From Cyclobacteriaceae bacterium (GTDB lineage: Bacteria > Bacteroidota > Bacteroidia > Cytophagales > Cyclobacteriaceae), in contig JANQSI010000008.1 in the NCBI GenBank assembly GCA_028284125.1, positions 1 to 64,000 of the forward strand: a stretch of 64,000 nucleotides of DNA, given 5' to 3'. The notes beneath the pieces are model-generated. The model did no database searches. It was not told the origin of the DNA and saw only the letters and a list, made by a program, of their open reading frames with translations. Each line of letters starts with the position of its first letter. Position 1 is the first letter of the stretch. A program made the position numbers and the translations under genes. Of this stretch, positions 9,648 to 18,175 are shown piece by piece.

Positions 9648-9820
9648 AAAACCCCAAACATTATCTAATTATTGGGATAGCAGGGCTAAGTATTAGCCTT
9701 GCTATTTACTTGTTGTTGTCTTTCAACAATAAAAGCTACGTCGTGACACCCTATTTAATGCCTTGGCTAGTTTTTCTTATTATTGGAGTAATTGGTCTGT
9801 TGCAGAATGTCAGGAAGTAA
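9644..9820 (+). CDS. 58-residue two-helix membrane microprotein
   Basis: A TTG codon overlapping the hydrolase stop (TTGA) opens an uninterrupted 58-codon frame ending at TAA 9818-9820, inside the start of the histidine kinase gene. The product would be a small inner-membrane protein: a basic start, one hydrophobic helix (LIIGIAGLSISLAIYLLLS), a short polar loop and a second helix (PWLVFLIIGVIGLL) ending in NVRK. Overlaps on both sides (4 nt and 14 nt) are typical of translational coupling, and the frame fills what would otherwise be an unexplained gap in a tight operon. I recognise no family. The non-ATG start and the short length leave real doubt. Confidence 0.5.
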   Translation: MKNPKHYLIIGIAGLSISLAIYLLLSFNNKSYVVTPYLMPWLVFLIIGVIGLLQNVRK

Positions 9821-10835
9821 ATGGTATTGGAGATTGCAGGTCCTTGGATGGACCTTCTATGCTTTGCTTGGTATTGTATTAGCTGATTATTTCTATACCC
9901 TGAATGTACGAGTAATTCTCTTTCAGTTTTTTGCTGCATTTCTGATGTTGAGTTCTACCCACCTCCTGAGGTATTGGCTGAATAAATATGGATTGCTGAA
10001 GTTAGATACGTTCAAGTTGTTTGTGCGAATCGTTCCAAGGCTGTTTATAATGGCGTTGATAATAAACTCGTTGAATGCGCTCTACGGAATATTTTTTACA
10101 GATCTAATTACTCTTGAGCGTTTTTCTTTTGCGATTTATTCCCTTTATACACTTCAAACGTTTGTCTATCTCTCGCTTTGGACTGGGATTTACTTAATTG
10201 TCTATTTTTTCAGGAATTATAAAAGTGAGGAAATTGAAAAATGGAAGTTGCAAGCTGCACTTAAGGATGCAGAGTTAATCGCATTAAAAGCCCAGATAAA
10301 TCCTCACTTCCTGTTTAATGCATTAAACAATATTCGCGCGCTCATCCTGGAAGATCAGATGAAGGCGAGGGATATGGTATCTCATTTGTCAGAGCTTTTG
10401 AGGTACTCTATCCAGTTTAGCAACAATGAGAAAGTGACGATAGCAGAAGAACTGGAAATAGTCCAAAAATACCTAGAGTTGGAAACCATTCATTACGAGA
10501 AGCGACTTACATTCAGTATTGATTCTTGTTCAACGTTGGATGCGTGCAAAATTCCTCCTATGATCATTCAGTTGATGGCTGAGAATGCGGTAAAGCATGG
10601 AATTTCTCAAGTGAAAGGAGGCGGAGAAATTAACGTTAAGATCGGATCAGATGAAGATGAACTGATTCTGGAAGTATCCAATACTGGAAAGTTGAAGCCA
10701 AATAATAATGAAGGTTTAGGATTAAGGAATGCTTCAGAACGAATACGGATACTTTTTGAAAAAGAACCAAATCTTCAACTATTCCAAGAAGGTGAGATGG
10801 TTAAATCTATACTTAGACTGCCGCTGGAAAAATGA
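9807..10835 (+). CDS. LytS-family sensor histidine kinase
   Basis: With ATG 9807 the protein has 342 residues: an N-terminal domain of four membrane helices (about 12-135), then a His_kinase domain with the phospho-acceptor His167 in QINPHFLFNALNN, and a HATPase domain with the N box (MAENAVKHGI) and a GLGLRN glycine motif. The short N-terminus in front of ATG 9807 (MVCCR) is probably not translated because it lies inside the preceding microprotein gene. It overlaps the response-regulator gene by 4 nt (ATGA) and must signal to it. The ligand is unknown; the membrane domain lacks a large extracellular sensor, so a membrane or small-molecule cue is likely. Confidence 0.9.
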   Translation: MSGSKWYWRLQVLGWTFYALLGIVLADYFYTLNVRVILFQFFAAFLMLSSTHLLRYWLNKYGLLKLDTFKLFVRIVPRLFIMALIINSLNALYGIFFTDLITLERFSFAIYSLYTLQTFVYLSLWTGIYLIVYFFRNYKSEEIEKWKLQAALKDAELIALKAQINPHFLFNALNNIRALILEDQMKARDMVSHLSELLRYSIQFSNNEKVTIAEELEIVQKYLELETIHYEKRLTFSIDSCSTLDACKIPPMIIQLMAENAVKHGISQVKGGGEINVKIGSDEDELILEVSNTGKLKPNNNEGLGLRNASERIRILFEKEPNLQLFQEGEMVKSILRLPLEK

Positions 10836-11542
10836 AAGCACTGATAGTTGACGATACTCGCCTAGCAAGGCAAGAACTTCAGTTCTTACTGAAAAAAAGA
10901 GACGATGTTGAGGTTCTTGGCGAGGCAGAAAATGTTGATGAGGCATTGGAGAAAATCCAGGAGCTAAATCCGGAACTGCTTTTTCTTGACATTCAAATGC
11001 CTGGGAAAGACGGGTTTGAATTGCTTGAGTCGTTGGATGAGGTGCCTCATGTGATTTTCACCACTGCATATAGTGAATTTGCCATGAAAGCCTTCGAGTA
11101 CAATGCGTTGGACTATTTGAAAAAGCCCATTACAGAAGAACGGCTTGAAAAAGCATTAGAACGGGTCAAACTAAATACAGAAAAGAAGCCTACAGATAAA
11201 AAAGTGCTTACAGAATCCAGTCAGGTATTTGTGAAAGACGGTGAAAAATGTTGGTTTGTGAGCCTTAGTGATGTTCGCGTGTTTGAGATTTGGGATAACT
11301 ATACGCGAATCTATTTCAGGGATCAAAAACCGATGATTCCAAAAACGTTGCAATACATGGAGTCCAGGTTAGATCCGGAAGTTTTTTTTCGAGCCAACCG
11401 ACAACAGATCATTAACCTCAAGTGGATTGAAAAAATTGAGCCTTGGTTCAGTGGAACGATTCGATTGTATTTGAAAGATGGTACGGAGGTGGAGGTCTCG
11501 AGGAGACAAACTTCCCGTTTCAAGGAGTTGATGAGCTTTTAA
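10832..11542 (+). CDS. LytTR-family response regulator
   Basis: A 236-residue cytoplasmic transcription factor. The receiver domain (1-120) has acidic residues Asp7/Asp8, phospho-acceptor Asp53 (LLFLDIQMPG) and the conserved lysine in YLKKP. The C-terminal LytTR DNA-binding domain (about 135-236) contains the FFRANRQQIINL motif. It is encoded with the upstream LytS-type kinase and is presumably its output, probably acting on nearby or own-operon promoters through pairs of LytTR sites. The last 23 bp overlap the 3' end of the convergent patatin gene, which may couple their expression. Confidence 0.92.
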   Translation: MKALIVDDTRLARQELQFLLKKRDDVEVLGEAENVDEALEKIQELNPELLFLDIQMPGKDGFELLESLDEVPHVIFTTAYSEFAMKAFEYNALDYLKKPITEERLEKALERVKLNTEKKPTDKKVLTESSQVFVKDGEKCWFVSLSDVRVFEIWDNYTRIYFRDQKPMIPKTLQYMESRLDPEVFFRANRQQIINLKWIEKIEPWFSGTIRLYLKDGTEVEVSRRQTSRFKELMSF

Positions 11543-13772
11543 TTAGGCTTTTGAGTCGTTGTAACTCAGCTTTTGTGCTCGAAATATCAATGTTTTCAAT
11601 GATGTTCCGTTTCTCTCGAGAAGTCAAATGCCAGCTCAGTGAAGCTCTGCCTACCTCAGATTCATCTTTGGCGCTTTGAAAAGAATCATAGGAGATTTCT
11701 ACTACATCCAGCTCACCTTGAAACCAGTCTCTTGCTTGCTCGATCTTGATGTCATTGTTTCGATCTTGTATGGTCGCCAGGTTGTTATACACACTCGCAA
11801 TGGGATAAGTTAATCGGTCAATTACGGAAGGAATCGGACGATCTTCTATCGGAGAATTGGACTTAGAGTCTCGGACAACCAGCAGAACGATTCCATCCGT
11901 GTTTTCGGCAATCCAGTCTTTGAAGACATGAATGAAACGAAGAGCATCCGAAACCCCGAAATTGTCGGAAATTCCTGCATCCATAATTTCAATTCTAGGC
12001 TCGCTTGGTAGGCTGATCGTTGGAGTGATGTAAGGAAACGAGGCTGACATCCTTAAGGCTGAAAGGAAACTAAGGTCATCAGATCGCTCTTTAAACAAGG
12101 CGCGAAAATCGGCTCCTCTAATTTTTTGAGAAGGACTACTCTCTATTTCTGAAGAGATACCCATGTAGCTTACCGGTTGCGAAGAAAGATAGAGTTTCCT
12201 CCCATCGTTAGCGATTGTAGGCGATAAGATCAGTGTAGGAATTTCAGCGTTTTCCTCGGTGCTTTGGTAATCGTTGATTTTGAGATCTAAAACTCCCTCA
12301 AGATTGGAATTCAGGTTTTGTTCAAACGAGTACCCACGGTCAATTCTATAGCGTTTTCCAGCATACTCATAGGTTTGAAGTTTGACGAAAAGATCATTTA
12401 CCAGAAGGCTGAAAATGACGGGGTTAAGGTTATCTTTTCCCATATTAGAGAGCATAACATCTTTCTTTTCCTGGATAAGGTTTTGCCTGTACAACTCCCG
12501 ATAGTAGGCCGCTCCAATTGCTCCGCCAGAAGCACCTGTGATCAAGAAACTTCTGTCCATAAGTGTCCAGTCGAGAATGCTGTCAGCCTTCAATAGAGAA
12601 TTTACTGTCCACAAAGCCGCTCGCTGACCACCACCGCTGACGCAGAGGAAAATCATTTTTTCTTTTTTAGCATTCGGCCACTTCTTCTTCCAATTTTCCA
12701 GTGTTTGAAGCATGTGAAGTTCATCATGGAGGTATTGTTCCTTCGAGTGCGTTTCTTGTAGTGATTCGATGGTGTAGCTAATCTTTTCAGCATCGTAATC
12801 AATCCCAGCGGCTTTGTTGATTCCTTTGCCGATCTCGTTTTTCACAGCATAATTCATAAGAACAAACATGCTTATGGCGAACGCTAAACCCCATCCTTTG
12901 AACCAAAAGGAAATGGCTCCAATCAGCATAATGGCGATGGAAAATATGACCAATGCACTAGCTGCTGCTGGGATCTGTAAAAACGGGTAATCGATGAACA
13001 AGCCGAGCAAAAGGATGACCCCAATAAAAATCAGCTCGACCAAAACGGAATTGAAATGATTCTGATCGAAAACTTTGAGAATAGCTTCTCTATTGCTGAA
13101 ATCGACAATAGATTGAGTGGATCTAACCTTCAACTTGAAATCAAGATAAGATTTCACCTTATACTGGTCTTGCCTGGTTTCCTTCAACTTACCCATCATT
13201 CGCTGACGGCTGATCAGACTTTTTCTAAGCTGCTTATCTACCGTGCTTGCCATGTACTTGAAAATGTCCTTATTGGTCAATCGGAAATAAAAGACCATGA
13301 GAAAAATCAAAACGTTGATACCAGTTAGCAGTCCAAGGACGTAGAGTATGACATCCCCTCTGCTTGCAAATTCATTTTCAACCTGAAAGCTGATCATGGT
13401 AGCCAGGTAGGCGACCAACACTAATAATGGAATGATACTATTGTTCAATGAAAACTTTGAGAATGGTCGTTGCAAAACAGCAATGAATCGGAAACGGTGT
13501 CCATCTAAGATGTAGCTCGTAATATGAAAAGCCATCACGAGGTTTCCAAAAGCCATCCCCACCCAAAAGAAACTCCAGAAATTTACCTCTCCTTGATACT
13601 CAGGATCGAGAAACAAATATTGGATGCCGTATACTTTTCCCAATCCGCCTGAAAATGCAGCAACAATGATCACCCATAAAGCAAGCAATGCAAGGTTTTT
13701 TCTGACGTGAAGAAATGCCAATTGAAACGGGAGTGAATAAGTAACGGCTTCAAAAAATTTGCGCATAATCAA
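11520..13772 (-). CDS. Membrane patatin-like phospholipase
   Basis: A 750-residue protein. The N-terminal 310 residues hold about seven predicted membrane helices, grouped as 27-50, 68-88, 112-130, 141-163 and 245-308. The C-terminal domain is patatin-like: the oxyanion motif CVSGGGQRAA (about 377-386), nucleophile Ser415 in GASGG and the dyad Asp598 in MDAG. Patatins are Ser/Asp acyl hydrolases acting on phospholipids. The catalytic domain follows the helices, so it probably works at the cytoplasmic face of the membrane. Its 3' end overlaps the LytTR gene by 23 bp, end to end. Confidence 0.85.
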   Translation of the reverse strand: MIMRKFFEAVTYSLPFQLAFLHVRKNLALLALWVIIVAAFSGGLGKVYGIQYLFLDPEYQGEVNFWSFFWVGMAFGNLVMAFHITSYILDGHRFRFIAVLQRPFSKFSLNNSIIPLLVLVAYLATMISFQVENEFASRGDVILYVLGLLTGINVLIFLMVFYFRLTNKDIFKYMASTVDKQLRKSLISRQRMMGKLKETRQDQYKVKSYLDFKLKVRSTQSIVDFSNREAILKVFDQNHFNSVLVELIFIGVILLLGLFIDYPFLQIPAAASALVIFSIAIMLIGAISFWFKGWGLAFAISMFVLMNYAVKNEIGKGINKAAGIDYDAEKISYTIESLQETHSKEQYLHDELHMLQTLENWKKKWPNAKKEKMIFLCVSGGGQRAALWTVNSLLKADSILDWTLMDRSFLITGASGGAIGAAYYRELYRQNLIQEKKDVMLSNMGKDNLNPVIFSLLVNDLFVKLQTYEYAGKRYRIDRGYSFEQNLNSNLEGVLDLKINDYQSTEENAEIPTLILSPTIANDGRKLYLSSQPVSYMGISSEIESSPSQKIRGADFRALFKERSDDLSFLSALRMSASFPYITPTISLPSEPRIEIMDAGISDNFGVSDALRFIHVFKDWIAENTDGIVLLVVRDSKSNSPIEDRPIPSVIDRLTYPIASVYNNLATIQDRNNDIKIEQARDWFQGELDVVEISYDSFQSAKDESEVGRASLSWHLTSREKRNIIENIDISSTKAELQRLKSLIKSSSTP

Positions 13773-13818
13773 GTAAACGTTCCACTGCTCTCTTTATTTA
13801 CCTAATTTGCCAACCATA

Positions 13819-14649
13819 ATGACCGACGAATTAGAAAGCAATTATATTCGATCCAGCGATGGCCTGAAATTATATTATGTAATTTCTAGTGTAGAAAATC
13901 CTAAATCGGTCGTTTGCTTGCTACATGGACATGGAGAGCACATCGGAAGGTATGAACATGTAATGCAACATTTAAATGTGCACAACATTTCATGCGTAGG
14001 ATTCGACTTTAGGGGACATGGAAAGTCTGGTGGAAAGCGTGGACATTCACCATCAATGAATCAATTGCTTGCTGATGTAGAAGAGGCTTTGAAATTTGTT
14101 CGCTTAAATCACTTAGACATCCCGATGTATTTATTTGGTCACAGCTTCGGAGGATGTGTGGTTCTGAATTATGTGTTGAAAAAGCCAGTGGTAGAATTAT
14201 CAGGATTCGTAGCTTCAGCTCCTTGGCTAGCATTAGCTTTTGAACCTCCTAAGTGGAAGATTAAGCTCGGGCAGATCATGGCCTCAATTTTCCCAAAACT
14301 TACTTTGGCTAGTGAACTCAATCCCAATCACTTGAGCAAAGAAAAAGAGGTGGTTGAAAAGTATAAATCCGACCCGCTGGTTCATAGCAAAATCTCAGCA
14401 CGATTCTTTCAAGAGACCGTCAATGCTGGAACCTACGTTTCTCAGAGCTCAGAGGAAATCAAATTACAGGGACTCGTTTATCATGGCAATGCTGATCAGA
14501 TCGTAAGCTTTCAAACAACAAAGGATGCCGCTAATCAATCCAATCAAATTGAATTTCATGAATTGGATGGAGTTTTTCATGAGCCACATAATGATTTGGA
14601 AAAGGATGAAGTTTTGAATTTGATAACTAAATTCATTCTGGGCAGTTAA
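13819..14649 (+). CDS. Monoacylglycerol-lipase-like alpha/beta hydrolase
   Basis: The start at ATG 13819 is preferred to an in-frame TTG at 13807. The 276-residue cytoplasmic protein belongs to the Hydrolase_4/lysophospholipase group: HGHGEHIGRY oxyanion region (the HG-x-GEH signature of monoglyceride lipases), nucleophile Ser109 in GHSFGG, Asp in HGNADQIVS and His in GVFHEPHND, all in the usual order. It probably hydrolyses monoacylglycerols or lysophospholipids. It is transcribed divergently from the patatin gene, so two lipid hydrolases share one intergenic region. The pirin gene follows 40 bp later on the same strand. Confidence 0.85.
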   Translation: MTDELESNYIRSSDGLKLYYVISSVENPKSVVCLLHGHGEHIGRYEHVMQHLNVHNISCVGFDFRGHGKSGGKRGHSPSMNQLLADVEEALKFVRLNHLDIPMYLFGHSFGGCVVLNYVLKKPVVELSGFVASAPWLALAFEPPKWKIKLGQIMASIFPKLTLASELNPNHLSKEKEVVEKYKSDPLVHSKISARFFQETVNAGTYVSQSSEEIKLQGLVYHGNADQIVSFQTTKDAANQSNQIEFHELDGVFHEPHNDLEKDEVLNLITKFILGS

Positions 14650-14689
14650 GTTTTTTCAACAGAAACATAAATCTTTCTATACAGCAACC

Positions 14690-15559
14690 ATGTCTAATTC
14701 AGAACTTATAATCGAAGAACGTAGCAGAGACATTGGAGACTTTCTCGTCGGTCGGTTTCTTCCTTTTAGAAAGAAAAGAATGGTCGGTCCCTTTATCTTC
14801 ATTGATCACATGGGACCTTCGCTCATTGGCAATGGTAATTACCTTGATATCGGTCAACATCCCCACATTGGACTATCGACGCTTACTTTTCTTTTTGAGG
14901 GAGAAGTAGAACACAGGGATACGACGGGAACGATTCAACGGGTGAGACCCGGGGAGGTTAACATTATGACGGCTGGGAAGGGAGTAACGCATACAGAAAG
15001 AACTCCCCAGGATCTTCGAAGCGGAGCTACACACACGCTACATGGTTTTCAGATCTGGTTGGCTTTGTCTGAAGAAAAAGAAGACATGGATCCGGAATTT
15101 CATCATTTCGAAGCAGGTCAATTACCTTCCTGGAGAGAAGGAGAACTTGATTTCTTGCTTGTGGCAGGAGAGGGATACGGACATTCATTTCCTTTACCAA
15201 ATCATGATGACCTGTTTATGTTGGAAATCAAATCCTCAGGTACGGATCAATTAAACACGCATGATCATCTGAAAGGTGAAATCGGAATTTGTGTTGTAAA
15301 AGGAGCCATTGAAGCTTGTGGAAATACCATAGAAGCCGGGAACATGCTTGTATCCAAGATAGATGATACCTGTACCATCACGCTGAAAGATCAAACACAC
15401 TTGCTTCTGTTTGGGGGCAAACCCTTACCTGAAGAGCGGTTTATCCATTGGAACTTCGTTTCAACAAGCAAGGAAAAAATAGAAGCAGCTAAACAAGGCT
15501 GGGTCAATAAGGAATTTCCGATGCTGGAAGACGATGATAGTTACATTCCGCTCCCTTAA
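14690..15559 (+). CDS. Pirin family cupin protein
   Basis: A 289-residue bicupin. The pirin N-terminal cupin is clear, with DHMGP, GQHPHIGLSTLTFLFEGEVEHRD and HTERT; the metal-binding His and Glu residues of pirins (HPH, H and E in this region) are present. The C-terminal Pirin_C domain ends near LLFGGKPLPE. Bacterial pirins are iron-binding proteins, some with quercetinase activity; the physiological role here is unknown. It follows the lipase gene by 40 bp and may be co-transcribed with it. Its stop is 6 bp from the stop of the convergent trans-sulfuration gene. Confidence 0.9.
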   Translation: MSNSELIIEERSRDIGDFLVGRFLPFRKKRMVGPFIFIDHMGPSLIGNGNYLDIGQHPHIGLSTLTFLFEGEVEHRDTTGTIQRVRPGEVNIMTAGKGVTHTERTPQDLRSGATHTLHGFQIWLALSEEKEDMDPEFHHFEAGQLPSWREGELDFLLVAGEGYGHSFPLPNHDDLFMLEIKSSGTDQLNTHDHLKGEIGICVVKGAIEACGNTIEAGNMLVSKIDDTCTITLKDQTHLLLFGGKPLPEERFIHWNFVSTSKEKIEAAKQGWVNKEFPMLEDDDSYIPLP

Positions 15560-15565
15560 CTGAGC

Positions 15566-16705
15566 TTATCCTATTGCCTGATCCAGATCAGCGATCAAGT
15601 CTTCGATATCTTCGATTCCGACACTTAGTCTGATTAAAGAATCCACAAGGCCACCAACGATTCGTTTTTCCTTAGGAATACTTGCGTGTGTCATTCCAGC
15701 AGGATGACCAACTAGTGATTCCACTCCACCTAAAGATTCTGCAAGGCTGAAGAGTTTGAAAGCACTTAGTGTTTCTTCGGCTTTTTCCAGCGTGTCTTCT
15801 TTCAACACAAATGACATCATTCCACCAAAATCTCGCATTTGCTTTTTCGCGATCTCATGATTTGGATGATCTTCAAACCCTGGCCAGTACACCTTATCAA
15901 CTTTTGGATGGTTTCTTAAATGCTCGGCAATGGCTCTCCCATTTTCACAATGCCTTTGCATTCGAATGTGAAGGGTCTTAATACCCCTAATTACCAAGAA
16001 ACAATCCTGAGGTCCGGGAACTGCACCGCTCGAATTTTGAAAGAATCCGAATCTTTCATCTAGCTCCTGGTCATTGGTTCCTAAAAATCCCATGATGACA
16101 TCTGAGTGACCAGCAATGTATTTGGTGACTGAGTGCATCACGATATCCGCACCCAAATCCAAAGGATTTTGCAAGTAAGGAGAAGCGAACGTGTTATCAA
16201 CAGCAACTTTTGCGCCTCGCTTATGAGCAATATCTGCAACAGCTTGAATGTCAATGATGTTTAGCATTGGATTTGTCGGAGTTTCGACCCAAACAAGCTT
16301 CGTTTTGTCTGACATGGCTTCCTCAACACTGGACAAATCACGCATATCTACGAATGTGAATTTGATTCCATATTCTTCAAATACTTGTGTGAAGAGTCTG
16401 AAGCTTCCTCCATACAAATCGCCGGTACTTACCACTTCATCTCCGGGCTTTAAGACCTTGATGACAGTTTCAGTAGCACTCATACCTGAAGCGAAACATC
16501 TTCCATATTTGGCGTTTTCCAGGGAGGCTAGGTTCTTTTCCAGAACACTTCTTGTTGGGTTTTGGGTTCTCGCATATTCAAAACCTTTATGTACTCCTGG
16601 TCCGTCCTGAACATAAGTGGAAGTTTGGAAAATAGGGGTCATAATAGCTCCAGTGGAAGGATCTGGTTCTATGCCCGCATGAAGCGCTTTTGTACCGAAT
16701 TTCAT
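15566..16705 (-). CDS. Cystathionine gamma-synthase/lyase family PLP enzyme
   Basis: A 379-residue cytoplasmic enzyme of the Cys/Met metabolism PLP family. Visible signatures are the YARTQNPTR phosphate/substrate segment, FASGMSATE, VDNTFASPYLQNPL and the PLP-binding lysine Lys195 in HSVTKYIAGHSD; the C-terminus has SLGGVESLVGHPA. Length and motifs fit cystathionine gamma-synthase (MetB) or gamma/beta-lyase, which cannot be separated by eye. Its role is sulfur transfer between cysteine and homocysteine. It is a single-gene unit, convergent with pirin and divergent from the next exported protein gene. No SAM or other sulfur riboswitch was recognised in the 220-bp upstream gap. Confidence 0.9.
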   Translation of the reverse strand: MKFGTKALHAGIEPDPSTGAIMTPIFQTSTYVQDGPGVHKGFEYARTQNPTRSVLEKNLASLENAKYGRCFASGMSATETVIKVLKPGDEVVSTGDLYGGSFRLFTQVFEEYGIKFTFVDMRDLSSVEEAMSDKTKLVWVETPTNPMLNIIDIQAVADIAHKRGAKVAVDNTFASPYLQNPLDLGADIVMHSVTKYIAGHSDVIMGFLGTNDQELDERFGFFQNSSGAVPGPQDCFLVIRGIKTLHIRMQRHCENGRAIAEHLRNHPKVDKVYWPGFEDHPNHEIAKKQMRDFGGMMSFVLKEDTLEKAEETLSAFKLFSLAESLGGVESLVGHPAGMTHASIPKEKRIVGGLVDSLIRLSVGIEDIEDLIADLDQAIG

Positions 16706-16927
16706 CTTTATTGAGTTGTTACAGGTTGATAAAGGGCGAAAATAAGAATTAAGTTCCTGTTAGCTGAAATGGATAGCGGTATTTTGGTTTATAGACAGTA
16801 TTTGACGGTTTGTCGACACTTTAAGTCCCACTGATCGATTTAGCCAATAACGGATGGTATTATTTAAATATCATTGTTTCATCAACTAGCTGTATTCTGA
16901 AATAAATAGGATTTAAAGAATACAATT

Positions 16928-17404
16928 ATGAAAAAGATTATCGCCACAATCACACTAACCATAGCCACTCTGTTTGTTTTTGGCCAGCAGTATTCCGGTT
17001 ATTATGTAAGTGCGCCACAAGTTCACGAGTTTGATCATTTCAAAATGAAGCAGCAAAAAGACCCTACCAAAGTGGAGGGAGCTATCGAATTGCATGCGTA
17101 TTGTTCGAAAAGAGATGAATTGTGGGAAATGACTGCAGAATTTGTAGAAGATGATGAACAAAGAAATTACCTGATCGATGAATATGGACAGGGTAAAGAC
17201 ATTATTTCAGTTCACTTCTTGAAGTTCATGTGGGACGGAAACGAATGGGAATACTTCCTTTTAGGATACAAAGGGGCAGATAAACACAGACATTTTGTTG
17301 TCATTGAAGAAATATTCAATGACGAGACTGAAACTCAATTATTGGAGTTTAACACCTTCGATTGGGTGAAAGGTCATCATATTTCTGAGGCTGGAGCTCC
17401 CTGA
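16928..17404 (+). CDS. Small exported protein of unknown function
   Basis: A 158-residue protein with a clear signal peptide (MKKIIATITLTIATLFVFGQ). The mature part is acidic with many aromatic residues and no motif I recognise. The last 28 bp overlap the 3' end of the convergent GNAT-like gene. It could be a periplasmic or cell-surface protein. No function can be proposed. Confidence 0.75.
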   Translation: MKKIIATITLTIATLFVFGQQYSGYYVSAPQVHEFDHFKMKQQKDPTKVEGAIELHAYCSKRDELWEMTAEFVEDDEQRNYLIDEYGQGKDIISVHFLKFMWDGNEWEYFLLGYKGADKHRHFVVIEEIFNDETETQLLEFNTFDWVKGHHISEAGAP

Positions 17405-17901
17405 TCCAATTTTGGTAAGTTGAGTTCTGCGCCTTCAAAATAGCTTGCTCTTATTTGAAAGCCGCGTTTGTCAATGCCTACTAAAACACTGTTGCCATAA
17501 TCCGGCCAAAGTGCCCTATTTCTTTGATTTAGAATTGGATTTTCCAATACGGCCATTATGCCAACAATTCCCTCATCCTTATAGATCTTTTGTTCATTAA
17601 AGGCTTTCCAAACGTGTTTAAACATTTCCTTCATGATCCCTTTTTGACGTTCACTTTCCTTAACAAAGGTTCGTCTTACATGAAAATGATTCTGAAGCGG
17701 TTGGTGGAAGTATTTCATATGAGTCACTACTCCTACCAGTTCATCTGATTTCCTACAAATAGCCACCAATTGATCCACGCGTTTTTTTGCCCTTTCTTCG
17801 TCTCGAATGGCACCTTCAGACTTCCAAAAATCAAGAACTTCCTTTTTTAAATCGTCTGAAACGTTTCCCCAAACAAATTCTATCTGCAGTGATTGATCCA
17901 T
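17377..17901 (-). CDS. GNAT-like acetyltransferase
   Basis: A 174-residue protein whose pattern fits the GNAT fold: a helical start, a strand in the region LVGVVTHMKYFH, then HVRRTFVKESERQKGIMKEMFKHVW, which resembles the acetyl-CoA-binding loop (R/Q-x-x-G-x) and following helix. The sequence is diverged and the canonical glycine motif is partial, so the assignment is by analogy. The substrate is unknown. The gene overlaps the convergent exported-protein gene by 28 bp and is divergent from the glycosylation operon; a palindromic repeat lies between. Confidence 0.55.
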   Translation of the reverse strand: MDQSLQIEFVWGNVSDDLKKEVLDFWKSEGAIRDEERAKKRVDQLVAICRKSDELVGVVTHMKYFHQPLQNHFHVRRTFVKESERQKGIMKEMFKHVWKAFNEQKIYKDEGIVGIMAVLENPILNQRNRALWPDYGNSVLVGIDKRGFQIRASYFEGAELNLPKLDQGAPASEI

Positions 17902-17946
17902 GGTTAATATTAACGTAAGTTTCTCGATATTAACAAATACAAAATA

Positions 17947-18036
17947 TCCCCTTGAGGGGATTATAGGGGTGTTTTTGAAGTGATCAAGACAGGTTTTAAT
18001 TAGAAAAACACCCTCCTAACCTCCCTCAAGGGAGGA
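17947..18036. repeat. Interspersed imperfect palindrome
   Basis: Two arms of about 30 bp (left, starting TCCCCTTGAGGGGATTA; right, ending CTCCCTCAAGGGAGGA) are near-reverse complements separated by about 27 bp. Each arm also has its own inner palindrome (CCCTTGAGGGG). I have seen CCCTTTAGGGG...GGGGTGTTTTT elements scattered in Bacteroidota intergenic regions, and this resembles them. It sits in a divergent gap, so it is not needed as a terminator for either neighbour. Confidence 0.65.
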
Positions 18037-18175
18037 ATTCTTACGGAAAATTAATTTCAGGTCTATCAAACAGCTGATTCCAATTTACTTACCTCGAGAA
18101 ACTCAGATTAATATTACTAAAACCTCTTTATTTCAGATTTATTCCAGCCAAAAAGAACTTAAATTCACCAACAAT

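Noticed and set aside
17947-18036. Bidirectional terminator
   Set aside because: It lies between the 5' ends of two divergent genes, where no transcript end is expected.
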